A DNA stretch of 64,000 bases from Zoroaster sp. YZ-2022 (lineage: Eukaryota > Echinodermata > Asteroidea > Forcipulatida > Zoroasteridae), in contig CM055816.1 in the NCBI GenBank assembly GCA_029582265.1, positions 87,071,288 to 87,135,287 of the forward strand. Reading direction: 5' to 3'. Positions within the stretch are counted from its first letter, which is position 1. The number at the start of each line of letters is the position of its first letter. Of the stretch, positions 11,134-22,500 are shown piece after piece. The notes under the pieces were generated by a model. The model worked only from the letters and a program-made list of their open reading frames with translations. It had not been told where the DNA came from and did no database searches. The translations under genes were made by a program, and so were the position numbers.

Positions 11134-14100
11134 TTTTCGCACAAACCTACTTTTTTAAATACTATTTTATCAATTGTCAGCTACACAGCTATGCTGGTAC
11201 AGACATCAGTGATTACAGTATGGTATTAAACTGTCTTTTTTATACCACACATGAATGAATATGGACGAAAATGTATAATTTCTTCTACACATTTAAGCCG
11301 AGTCCGTGTGCTCTGAATAAACGAATAATGGCGACTCGTACCGTCACTTTGAATTCCATAGCAGACGACAACTTTTGGATTTACATCAATTAGCATAAAT
11401 TAGCGCTCACCGTATTCCGTGAATTGTTTATTTCGATCCCATAATGCCACTCAAAAATAACAAGAATTACTATAATTTAAACAAATATTTGCCAAAATAA
11501 ACTCTTTATGAAATAAATCTATTATATTACCTAAAGAAGCATAAAAGTCAATTGATATAATTAAACAAAAGTTAAATTGTTTGAATCTTAACAGTAGATT
11601 CTTAAAAGAGACGATCTATGACTGAGGTACCGAAGGTAGTAAAAGTTGACGCTGATCAAATTTCAGAAGGTGAGCCGTGAGTCGTGTGTGTATGTTTATC
11701 CATCGCATCGGAACTGCTCGAAAATTTGGGTTTTAGCTGAAACTTCCACAACAAAAACGCCTAAATAAACGTCTCCTTCGCTTCAGCTTTGACTGATAGT
11801 AAGTATTGTATTTCTTCACAGTAATGTGTATTTATATGTGATTTTTCTGATGCATATGTTTACATCCATGACATCTCCATCCATGACATTGACTAGTCTC
11901 CGAGAACTGGGTCTTGGCCTACTATACAAGTAGTACTACTAGTACTAGCGATAACACCCAAACGCCAATTAACACATTTCCGTATGTGCCACCATGTAAA
12001 ATTAAAAATCTTCTACTTCTAGAAGTCATAAAAATCAAACGGTCCCGAATTTCCGAACAAAATTTTCAGATAATGTAGTGTAATTCTTACTCTTTAACTA
12101 GATAAGAATAAGATAATCCGTGAGGTTGTAGCTATGTGACAAAAAATTTCAAAATTAACAGATTCCAATTACAACTGGTATCATTGTCAAGGTCTTGAAT
12201 AGACGATTACAATGATATAAGGATCATCTTCCTGTGACCAAAAATAAGGAAGTTATGACATGTTGAATCCGGCAATTTTAGGCCTGTAAATGGCAAATAT
12301 TTTATAAGGAAAAACAAAAGAAATGTAAATTTGACTTGTGACCCGTTTCCTAGATTTTCTCGGATTCCATATCATAACTTTCAAAATTCTTGTCCGATTT
12401 TCAAAAGGTTGGTATCACTGGAATGCTTGGGAAAAGAGGAAGAATAATAACCTATTTCCAGGCTAATTCAATGATTAGTTTGTTTTGTAGTGCTGATTTA
12501 CAAATAAGAAATACAAAAAAAATGTGTTAAAAAAAAATTTAAAAAATAAAATAAAATAAATTTAAATAATGAAAAAAAAAAATTACTCAAATCTGAGGAC
12601 TATTTTTATATTTTTACACTGAAATCTTCGAAAGATTCTCATCCCTGATTTAATTAAATATTAGAACAATTTATAAATTATATTGGACTGTATATAGGCC
12701 TATACATGTATGAAACAAAATAATGAAAATAAATTAAAAAAATTAAAAAACATTCAAATTACTCAAAATATGAGGATTTTTAAATATTTATACTGAAATC
12801 CATGAAATTCTTATCCCTGATTTAATTAAACATTAAAAAAAATAATAAATAATATTGGACTGGAAAAATGAAAAAAATGAAATAAGTTATGAGAACTAAT
12901 ATTATTGTGTTACGCCGATGTATATAGGTTTAAACGGACGATTTATTGGACTGAAAATTCGGCCGATTGAACGTTCGTTTTGTTGACATCAAAAATGGTA
13001 CACAATGTAGCGTGCTGAACGCGGCGCATTACAATCTTTGGTTGACATCAATTTCTGCGCATCAAAAAAACGTAACTGCGCATCGTCCAATCGCCGTCAA
13101 AATTGGCCAAGAGGTAGAAAACAAGTATAGAAAAATTAGTAGTGTGGTTTGATAAGGTATACTAATCACCTTTGAGTAAATCGTCGATGGTTTTGATGAG
13201 CAAGAACAAACCCAAATTTCGAGAATTTTTTTTGGAAACTTCTAGATGCCGCATTCAGAAAATTTGAGAACGTGGTTGAAGTAGAATATGTGATCTACGT
13301 CTTGAAAAAAGCTCCTGGGTACGTTAAAAAGAACGGCCACAGCGAAACGTTACAAAGCGCTATCTCCACGGTGTCTTCGCCACGGCGATTCAACCCGAGA
13401 TTGAGGCCGCGGCCAAAAAGATTTGCGACAATGCGTGGAATACGCACATACCTAGAGGTTGTGCTTGCGATATTTGTCCAGATATTTACATTTTTTGATG
13501 ACGTCTTTTGTGTTCCGGCTTGCTCACTTTGTGTATTTTGACATGACTTTTTTAGCATTTGACCCCGTTTGGCGGTCTCATAAAAATTGCATTTTAGGTT
13601 GATTTTAGAGATTTTCATGAAAATGTGACGCGGGACAACTACTGAATCATGAAAAGGTGTTTTGATATGATGAGAATGATTGTTAAGGTAAGAAAAGAGG
13701 TATTTTTCAGCACTTTTTAGCAAAAATATGTAACCTTAAGTGTTCAAATGTGTATTAAATCTTGAACCCCGTCGTGGATTCACACATTTGGACATTCTCT
13801 GCACTGTTTTTTAACAATATAAACAGAGACTGGTCATGAAAACATTAGCGAACTCTAGTGACAGGGGTTTTTTACTTTTAGGGGTCATGTCAGGGGCGCC
13901 CGCGCCATAAACAAATTATATGAATGGAGGAATACACAAGTTCAAGTGCAAGTTCAAATAATATTACTCTTCTACAGTAATTATTAAATGATGTATTTAT
14001 TTTTTGTGTATTTTTTTATATTTGGAAGTAAGGAATTATGAATTAGTGATTTAGTTTATTGTCATAAAAAAAATTGAGTAATTATTTTTAATTTTTTTTA

Positions 14101-14335
14101 TTTTTTTGAAAAAAATAATACCAAATCACATACATGTATATGCTGTATCCTTCCTCCATTGATGTAGTGCCCAAGAAAGTAAAATTTTCAAATTTTCACA
14201 AAATGTTTCTTGATGTAGGCCTACTGTTAAATCATCATCATCATGCTAAATGAGCTAGGTACCCAGTTCCATTAGATGTTTTTATTCAGTATTTATATAT
14301 TAATATTTCTTCATGATGTCTGTCAATTATTTCAG
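11134..14335. other. Divergent intergenic region between the Kirrel-like gene and the small plus-strand gene
   Basis: It must contain the Kirrel-like promoter and 5' UTR and the start of the small gene. About 12520-12870 is an A/T-rich block duplicated in tandem (both halves have CCCTGATTTAATTAAA and ATATTGGACTG). About 13270-13550 is a GC-richer island without a gene I can defend. A possible non-coding first exon with an ATG lies at 11618-11669 (donor GTGAGC). No core promoter motif stands out. Confidence 0.5.
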
Positions 14336-14452
14336 GGATTTTTACAAAAACTGGAATTTGTTTACTAAAAAAAAATGAGCCAGGTGCAAGCCAAGGACAA
14401 ATCCAGAGAAAGTGAAGGCGTACTAGGTCAAAGAGGATCTCAACGTACAACA
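14336..14452 (+). CDS. Small unknown gene, exon with start codon
   Basis: Acceptor TTATTTCAG before 14336, then 39 bases of leader and ATG at 14375-14377; donor GTAAGT at 14453. The first 26 codons are here. An upstream leader exon must exist but is not certain. Confidence 0.65.
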
Positions 14453-15154
14453 GTAAGTCAAATAAAATTCAAAAAACCTGTTTTCCCCATTTTGTTTATT
14501 TAATATTATTTGCTTCAATATGCTTTTTATCAAGTTTAAAATTTGTGACAAATCAAGAAATTTTGTCTCTTCTAGATAACATATGTGCGTCTCCCATCTG
14601 ATGACGCTGATGAAGACATTATCGTGGAGAAAGTTGAGCTTCGGTGTGATCCTACAGATACCAAGGAAAAGGTACGATTATCAACCAAGTGCTTTGTTGA
14701 TTTATGGTTGATGCAAATCATGATTTTACATTTCAGTTCCCATACAGTTACAACTCACTGAACAATAGTTTAGTTATTTATTTTTTTATTTCAATCACTC
14801 AGTAACCTGTGGTCTTCAAGATACCTGTGAAAAGAAGAAGATGAATAAATATTAATTTTTAGATGTGGGAGGGACGTTTGTGGAATCGCACATTAATTTA
14901 ACTGTTGTTGAATTTAACAATATGCCATGCTAAATAGGAGTTCATAATGACTGCAGATATTAACTTTTCAGAATTTAACTTAATTTAGTGATTTGTCAAC
15001 TTATGGATAATTTATTTACTTATCCTTTCAGGTAACTCAAAGCCAGGAGTGGTTTAACATCAAATATGAAGGACCAGATGATGCAGTGTACACCTTTAAG
15101 TTGAAAGAAGACTGGATTGCTGGAGATTTAAAGATACTAGGGCAGGATCAATAA
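14336..15154 (+). CDS. Small unknown protein, 98 residues, three exons
   Basis: Exons: 14336-14452 (ATG at 14375), 14576-14671, 15032-15154 (stop TAA 15152-15154). Junctions are GT-AG and phase 0, and the frame is open throughout. Residues 1-26 are polar and basic (QAKDKSRESEG); 27-58 are acidic then mixed (RLPSDDADEDIIVEKVELRC); 59-98 contain EWFNIKYEGPDDAVYTFKLK and end DWIAGDLKILGQDQ. There is no signal peptide or membrane segment, so it is probably cytosolic or nuclear. I do not recognise the family. AATAAA overlaps the stop codon (15150-15155) and another lies near 15648. It lies between two divergently transcribed adhesion genes but shares no visible feature with them. Confidence 0.7.
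14576..14671 (+). CDS. Small unknown gene, middle exon
   Basis: Acceptor TCTTCTAG, donor GTACGA, exactly 32 codons, phase 0 at both sides. Rich in Asp and Glu. Confidence 0.72.
15032..15154 (+). CDS. Small unknown gene, last exon
   Basis: Acceptor TATCCTTTCAG; 40 codons and TAA. AATAAA at 15150-15155 overlaps the stop codon. Confidence 0.72.
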   Translation, partial: VTQSQEWFNIKYEGPDDAVYTFKLKEDWIAGDLKILGQDQ

Positions 15155-15436
15155 AGTGGGCTTCAACTAGAAACCTGATCTTGACGACGAAAATGGTCAA
15201 AATTGCACAATATTACAACATTTAAAAGCCAATATCTGAAGAACCAAACTACTTATTTGAAAACAAATAACATCATTGACTTTCCCTTATTCCCAGCTTC
15301 AATTTAAGGTATAACTTGGCATATACTTAATTTTTGGTATAACTTGGTACAATTTATTCTAAAATGCCCAAAATCAGCGGCACAAGTAATTGGAATTTTA
15401 CCACTTTTAAAAGTTTTTGTAAAAGCACGACTTAGA

Positions 15437-15555
15437 TAAGTTTATGCAACCAGTAATACGCTATAGTTTTGTAAGTTTTCAAAGAAATGCTAAGCCAAAG
15501 GTAAGTGCGTCATTTCACGAGTGTGGCGAATTATGTACATGGACGATAAACGTCA
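15437..15555. repeat. Repeat shared with the CACTA element (inverse copy at about 50365-50485)
   Basis: The stretch containing GATAAGTTTATGCAACCAGT, AAATGCTAAGCCAA and GTAAGTGCGTCATTTCACGA recurs on the other strand inside the CACTA element with about 90% identity by eye. It lies in the likely 3' UTR or downstream flank of the small gene. Confidence 0.7.
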
Positions 15556-15879
15556 TACCAACGCGTGACTCCAGTAAAATTTATGTTATAAAGGTACGTT
15601 TTATGACATATGGTCCTTGCTCTATGCTTTAAATAATTACAAAAGAGCAAAATAAAAACAAAAAATTTAGACCGGTTTTCTCCCTCCAAGCTATAGATAT
15701 ACATTGGCATAAATAGACATTTTGACTGATTTTGAAAATTGCTGTTAGCCTGTTACAGAAGGGTTTAATTTAAGGCACTGTCAAGTGGTCAACATTAGCA
15801 ATAACCCTCATCTGGTTTTAACCAGTAATCAACAACAAAGGAGCATTGAAAGAAAATTGGTCATCTGTGAAATGGTTGA

Positions 15880-16270
15880 TGTTCACAGTATGTGTGTTCA
15901 ACACACCTCAGACAAGATCTCTAGGTGTTTTTTGACAGTCTCAAACATTGGTGTCCTTTAACATGAAGTAAGTTTTGTCACATTTCTCAAACATGTAATT
16001 CAGTATATCTTTCAAACAATGTTGTTTTGTTTGTGTCGTGTTAAAAGGGCTTTCTCAAGGAATGTACATGTAGGACGGTTTAAAACATTAGTGTACGGTA
16101 TTTTCCCATAGTTTGTTAAATTGTGATATTTCTCAAACAATGTTGGTTTTTTTTTTTGTGTTGTGTGAAAAGGGCTTTTTAAAACATCGGTATCCTTTCA
16201 CACAGTTGGTTTTATGACATTTCTCAAACATTGAGAAAATCTCTCAAACGATATGTCTTGGAACCTTTAT
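15880..16270. repeat. Imperfect tandem repeat, ~120-bp period
   Basis: Three to four diverged units built on TTTCTCAAACA...GTGT...AAAAGGGCTTT...AAACAT. Non-coding. Confidence 0.5.
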
Positions 16271-16896
16271 TAATTAAAAAAGTGAGCATAAACTCGGGCA
16301 TTTCACAGCATAAATTATGGTTTTAGTGGTACACTGTATATATTTTTTTAGATCTTCAAGTTCAAAGTGTCCCACCTGTGTTGGAACATCAGGTGCCAGG
16401 TGAAACCACTCATGTTGTCATCTTTATACCCAGCTGTTAATTATGGCACTGTTATGCCTGGGGTTTCTCAATTCCCATGGCAAATTGGCATAATAACATG
16501 AATACATATTGACAAGTGAGACCATGTTAATCTTGTTTGATTTATAAAGGATTCCAAGCCACCTCATGCAAAGGTCTATGGTTCATGGGTTCACAGTGTA
16601 AGAATCTCAAGAGATCATTCATGAAATATTAACAGTATTTTTGCAAAACTGAAAATATTTCCAAGCAAATGTGAAGGAAAGATTTTACTAGCATACCTGC
16701 ACAAGCAGTGCTGTGCATCCATGGGTAATTTGGAACCGTACCCGACCGCCGTAATGGTCCAGTTCCTGGGTACCCATCAACAAATGGGGGATAAAACTGA
16801 TTTTCCACCGCATAATGCCACACTCGCTAATTTTTTGCATGTTGTAGTCCTAATGCAGCACAAGACAGTGGCATTAATTTCCATTTGTTCATACCA

Positions 16897-17130
16897 TTAA
16901 CCCTAACCCCCTAGGTATTCTGGCTAGGAACCTTCCCGAATCCTCCAAAATCCATCAGCGCACTTTTGGAAACATGCCCTTAATATTCAGCACTTATGGC
17001 CAGTACTTCTTGCCAGGTAGTAATTTTGCCCCATTTGAAGAGGTGAAAGTACCAGTTTCCAACAGTGCTGAATTTTTGCCAAAAAGTGCCCCTTGGAGAA
17101 TTTTGATGGATTTGGGGTAGTTAGAGTTAA
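16897..17130. mobile_element. TTAA-flanked MITE (TTAACCCTAACY type), copy 2
   Basis: Starts TTAACCCTAACCCCCTAGG and ends GGGGTAGTTAGAGTTAA. It lies 130 bp upstream of the nephrin start codon and so may be in its promoter or 5' UTR. Confidence 0.7.
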
Positions 17131-17263
17131 AGTCATACAAACAATCTTCAATAGCCTTTCAAAAAATAATTTTTGTCTTTCTTTTTTTTTTCTTTTTTCT
17201 TTTCAGATCTGATTTTACTAGATGTGTATATTTTAAGTGTTTTCCTCAGAAGTTAAAGCTACA

Positions 17264-17345
17264 ATGGTTTCCATCAGGGTGGTTGCAATAAATCACTGCA
17301 CTTTCATCATATTGCTGCATATTAGTTTATCTGTCATTAGTAAAG
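17264..17345 (+). CDS. NPHS1-like: Nephrin exon 1: start codon and signal peptide
   Basis: ATG at 17264. The 27 codons include the hydrophobic run FIILLHISLSV; donor GTAAGC, phase 1. No other ATG nearby gives a signal peptide in frame with exon 2. Confidence 0.85.
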
Positions 17346-19519
17346 GTAAGCATTTCTAAAAGTACAGGACTAGTAACGTTGGCAGAACTGCTTCTTAAAG
17401 TATCCTTCTTTGAACCAAGAATGGGTCATTCCACCAGGTTGGAGCTTTGTGACACGGTGTCCTTGTTACGTACATATATGTATGTAGATAATAATAATAA
17501 TAATAATGTATAGATTTATATAGCGCACGTATCCACCAACTAAGTGGTGCTCAAGGCGCATTATATTATTATCCCTGCTCATAAGGCTCATAAGGCTCAT
17601 AAATCATTCCTGAAACCATCTCAGCTCCCTGGGGAGTATACAGCTCAATTGCTGCCATTTCTAGCGCATATAGAGCAAACCAACTCTGCCTTCACAGGTA
17701 CCCATTTAACCCCTGGGTGGAGAGAAGCAATTATGATTAAGTGTCTTGCTCAAGGACACAAGTGTCATGGCCGTGATTCGAACCCACATTCTGTTGCTAA
17801 CACCAGAACTTGAATCCGGTAAGCTAGACCGCTCGGCCACGACACCCCATATATGTATGTAGATGTACCATTTATTATCCTTATTATGAGTGCACACTCT
17901 GTTGTTCTTTAACCCTCCTACTGATAGACCATTTGAAACCATTCAAAATTTCCACTTTCAAAAATGCCCATTGGTTTTGTACACACATGGTGATACCATT
18001 TGAACAGTGTTGGTAGTAAGCTGTACTACCGTTCAAATCCATTCAAATGCATAGAGTCCATTGATTCACCACTTAGAAGTATCCAAACAAGGTTTTGTAT
18101 TAGCTGTACTACCATTTTGAAAGATCCAAACAAGGTTTTGTATTAGCTGACCTACCATTCAAAACCATTTGGGGAATCAATACTGTACACAGTTATTTCA
18201 CCATTCAAAACCACAAAAGCGAATGGTTTCAAATGGTGCATCAACTTGTATGAAAAAGGTACCAAAAGTAGGAGGGTTAAATTAGAATGAAACCAATCTC
18301 TGTTTGCAACAGCTAATTCTGTATTTACTTCAGATATTTTTGAACTTTAATATAAAATAACAGTTGATTGTATTATATGCTGAAGGATGACATTAATTGG
18401 GAGAAACAATGTTTTCTTTTTAACTGTCCTTATCTCCCCTTCAATGTTTTCTTGAGATATTTGACATTCCTGTGGCTGATTAATTGGGAAGGGTCACTTA
18501 GGACTATTCCATACCAATAAGATGGGTGATTTGATTGCAAGTGGCCTAGACATAACATTAAAGGGGTAAAGTTTGTACAGGGCTCGAATTAACTTAAATA
18601 TTGTGGTAGCTAGTAGAACCACTAACCATAGTATAACAAGCATGGAGGTAGAATAGCCAGGAGTTTGAAATCTATAAAGGCATCCAAATTAAAGGGAACA
18701 TATTGTCATGATCAACATGGCATGGAATCGGTGTGCTAGTTTTAGTTTAACTCAGTGACTGAAAATAATATCCCACATATTTCTGTTGCTACTGCATAAA
18801 TGAGCCAGTAATTTTTAGTCACTGTGTTCATCTTAAACTACATGTACTGTAGGACACCGATTCCATGCCCTGTGGAAAGTCTGCTCTGATCATGATCATA
18901 CTGTCCTTGAAATAATATTCATTAACCCTCCTACTACATGTACTACAACTTGGGTCAAAATCAGTTCAAACATTTACAGTTGATTTTGTAAGATTACTTG
19001 GAAAGGACAGCAGGCTTGTACATGTACATGTATGTACTGAAGGTTGCTCAAGAACAGAATTTAGTGGATTGGAGTGGCCTCCATGTGTAGGAGGGAATTT
19101 AAATAATTTCCACTTGGATTTGGGGAAAGAGTACTTTTTTCCAGAATTCCACATTAGAATGAAAACAAAATCTAAATACAGCATTTTCACTATTTTGTCA
19201 TGAAAGACACACTGAAATAAGCTGAAACTTTCACAGGTTGTTTGTGTAATGATCTTGAAGAGAACAGCAGTATTACGGACATTGATCTGTTGAGTCTTTG
19301 TCTAGACTATGTGGATTGTGGTGCAATGATGTCCCATCTGTTACGTGTTTATTTCAGTTTTTATTTATTTTTTTTATTTTTTTTTAAATTTTTTTTTTTT
19401 TAATATACTGTGTAATGTCCTTGTTTAATTAATTTATAAATTTGTCATTGTGTGTCTATATTTGTTTTATGATGCAATAAACGGCAGAACCTTATGGTTC
19501 TGTGGAAATAAAAAAAGTT

Positions 19520-19554
<35 letters not shown>

Positions 19555-22500
19555 TATTACGGACATTGTGAACGATTTACCTTCCCTTTCAAGCAGTTAC
19601 ATGTACATGTACATAATTTCAAGCTAGTATGTTTATACATGTAGTACCATGCACAGTATTAGCCACCAATACCTTTGAGTGTCTTTTGGACACCCTGTTT
19701 GCTAAATGGACACCTTGTTTTATTGTAAAACCCATGCAAAAGTACTGGAAGTTAAACATTTGGACACCCTGTTTTTCAAAGAATAACAAATTTGGAAGCC
19801 CTATTCCCAAATCCTGACTTATAGTATAACACTGACCAGTACATGTTTAAGTACAAACAAATGTGTATAACAACCAATACCAATCAAAAGGGGTCATGAC
19901 CCCAACCCCTAAAAGTGAAAGTGCAAGGTCTATCCAATTATTAGGCCAACAACAAAAAATTGTTGAGTTGCCCTCCAGTGAAAATATTTAAAGGGGTCGG
20001 TCGGTCGGGATTTATTTTTTTATTTATTTTTTTGTTCTCCTTGACTGTCATTTTAAGATTGAAATGCATTGGAACTGAAACCACATACCATGTTTTTCAT
20101 TTGTATACCTATCAGCAAGGAATTTTGCTTCAGAATAAAAGTATCCCAAGCATTTTTGTTGTACTTTTCGCTGTGATTGACACAGCAAATTCATCCATAT
20201 TGCATGCAATGCTCAACATGCAACATAGTGGCCATTCGAGTCGAAAACGTGTAGATCGAGTCGCAATCGTTGACACACGTACAGTGTGGGGAGCCAGTGC
20301 ACAACGTGTGAGGGCCATTTGATTTGAAAACGTGTAGATTGAGTCGCAATCGTTGACATACAAAACAGTGCGCGAAGCCAGTGGAAAACATGTGAGGGGG
20401 CCATTCGATTGCAAAACGTGTAGATTTGAGTCGCAATCGTTGGCACATAGTGTGTGCGAAGGCAGTGCACCATGTGAGGGCCGGGGCCATTCGATTTGAA
20501 AACATGTAGATTGAGTCTTGGGTACCGGTAAATTTACCGGTAAAAAAAGTGGAAAATTTCATAAATCAAACGTATTATGTTTTATACAAAGAAAATTGGT
20601 AAGTTTCATTAATAAATAGGCCTATGAATGACAGGGGGAAAAAAAAAAAAAAAAAAAAAAAAAAAACCCGACACGAGATTTCAGCACTTTTGGGTCGGTT
20701 GGTGGAGGGCAACTCAACATCTTTTTTTTTTTGGCCTTGTTGTCCACACACTACATGTACATTACATCTGTAAATTATATTACATGTACTTGGATGAAGA
20801 AAATATTTAATGTCAGTGCCAATGAAGGAAGGAGGTCAATGGACTTGAACACTCCAGAAACAAGTTCATCAAAAGCAATAAATAACATGTATCATTCCAC
20901 ACAAATTGATGATCATCATCAGATAGTAATGTAATTTTAGTTTACAGGGCTTTCAAAATATTAAAAATTGCACTTGTATTTCGGGGAGGCAGTTTTCTGG
21001 TTGCCCGAAAATATAATTTCAGTTGCCCGAAAATATAATTTCAGTTGCCCTAGGAGAAATATTTTAACACCCAAATTTATTTCAAAAATTAAGTGAAATG
21101 GAGAAGATGATTGTCAATAGATGGTGCACTTACGAGGCAAATAGAGAAAATTTGTCAACGTTGGGTGCACATCATGTGTTGATGATAAAAGATGGCTTTT
21201 TGCCGCGATCAAATTTTGCATATTTCTATTTGCCTCTCAAACTCAAATGTTAAACACCAACATCATGGATAAATCAAACTTTAAGGAGTATTCAAAAGGT
21301 TTGTTTACAGAATAAAGTGGTTGCCTGTCTAGCTTGCAACAAGTACATGTAAGCTTAAATGGTTGCGTTGACAACCCGACAAGATGTATTGGTTGTCCTG
21401 GGATGTTGGACAACAGATTTCGCAAGCCCTGGTTTAGCAAGAAGACAAAAAATAAAAAAATACAGTCAGAGCAGAAAACACTGATAACAATTTATCAAAC
21501 ATGCAAGATAGATACATTCTCCTGAAGTCGATCAGAGCATACTGATCGAAACGTTGAGTTGTAACCTCTAGTTCTTTTCAGAACTAATTACTACTCACTT
21601 GAGAATTTCACATGGTGTCACCGCAAACAGTCTTTATTTTACTAAATCCTCTTCACCATGCAAAGCTACAAATATTATAGATACATGTACATCGTTTATT
21701 ATTGCAAGATTTCCCCTTTAAAGCTCTAAATTTGTCAGTGTACCAGTCTTCTCCCCATACCAGCAAGTGGTATGACCCACCCTTATGACAAGGTCAGACA
21801 ATTAATGTCAACCACATGTCACTCTGCTGGGCTAGGTCACATCTCTGCAGGGGTGTGTCACTCCAGCTGTAAATTATGCCAGTGGTTAGCATCAGGGACT
21901 GTCTCATCAAATAACATCACAAAAAATCATTAGTAGCCCAAAGGCTCAAAATCACAGAGAGTAGTTTTTTATTCACTTACCCTATTTGATGTACGGTATG
22001 TTGAAGACTCGTTTGGGAGTGGGTTAATATTGTTGGGTGAAATGTCCCACTTACCCCATTAGCCTTTTTAAGGCGTATGGAAACCCTTTTGGGAGTGAGC
22101 AAATCTACTGTAAAGGCATTATACACCACTGATGAAATGGTTCACTTACCCCCATTAGCCTTTTTAAGGTACATGAAAACCCTTTTGGGAGTGGGTACAT
22201 CTTGTGTAAAATCAAGAGTTTAATAAAGGTATACACCATTGGATAATGGTGAAATGTCTCACCCGTTAGCATTAGATGATACTATGTACATACATACATA
22301 TGGAACTATGAAAAACCTCTGTGGAAGACCCTTTCTCAGAAAGTTTAAATTGAACACTGGCTTTCTTAGAAGAACCCTCCTACAATCAGTGCAATTTTTG
22401 AAACAACCCATTCAGGCCACTCCAAGCCATTAGCTCTTGCCAGTGGTCTCCTATGGTTACCCTTCTGTGCACTGTCACACCACTGAGATTGCAGGGTAAG

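Noticed and set aside
11618..11669. Coding first exon of the small gene (ATG at 11618, donor GTGAGC)
   Set aside because: Splicing it to 14336 in frame leads to a stop at AGAAAGTGA and misses the conserved-looking frame. It may be a leader exon or an unrelated transcript.
13295..13723. 142-codon minus-strand open frame
   Set aside because: Antisense to another open stretch, no splice or domain support, composition explained by the GC-rich island.
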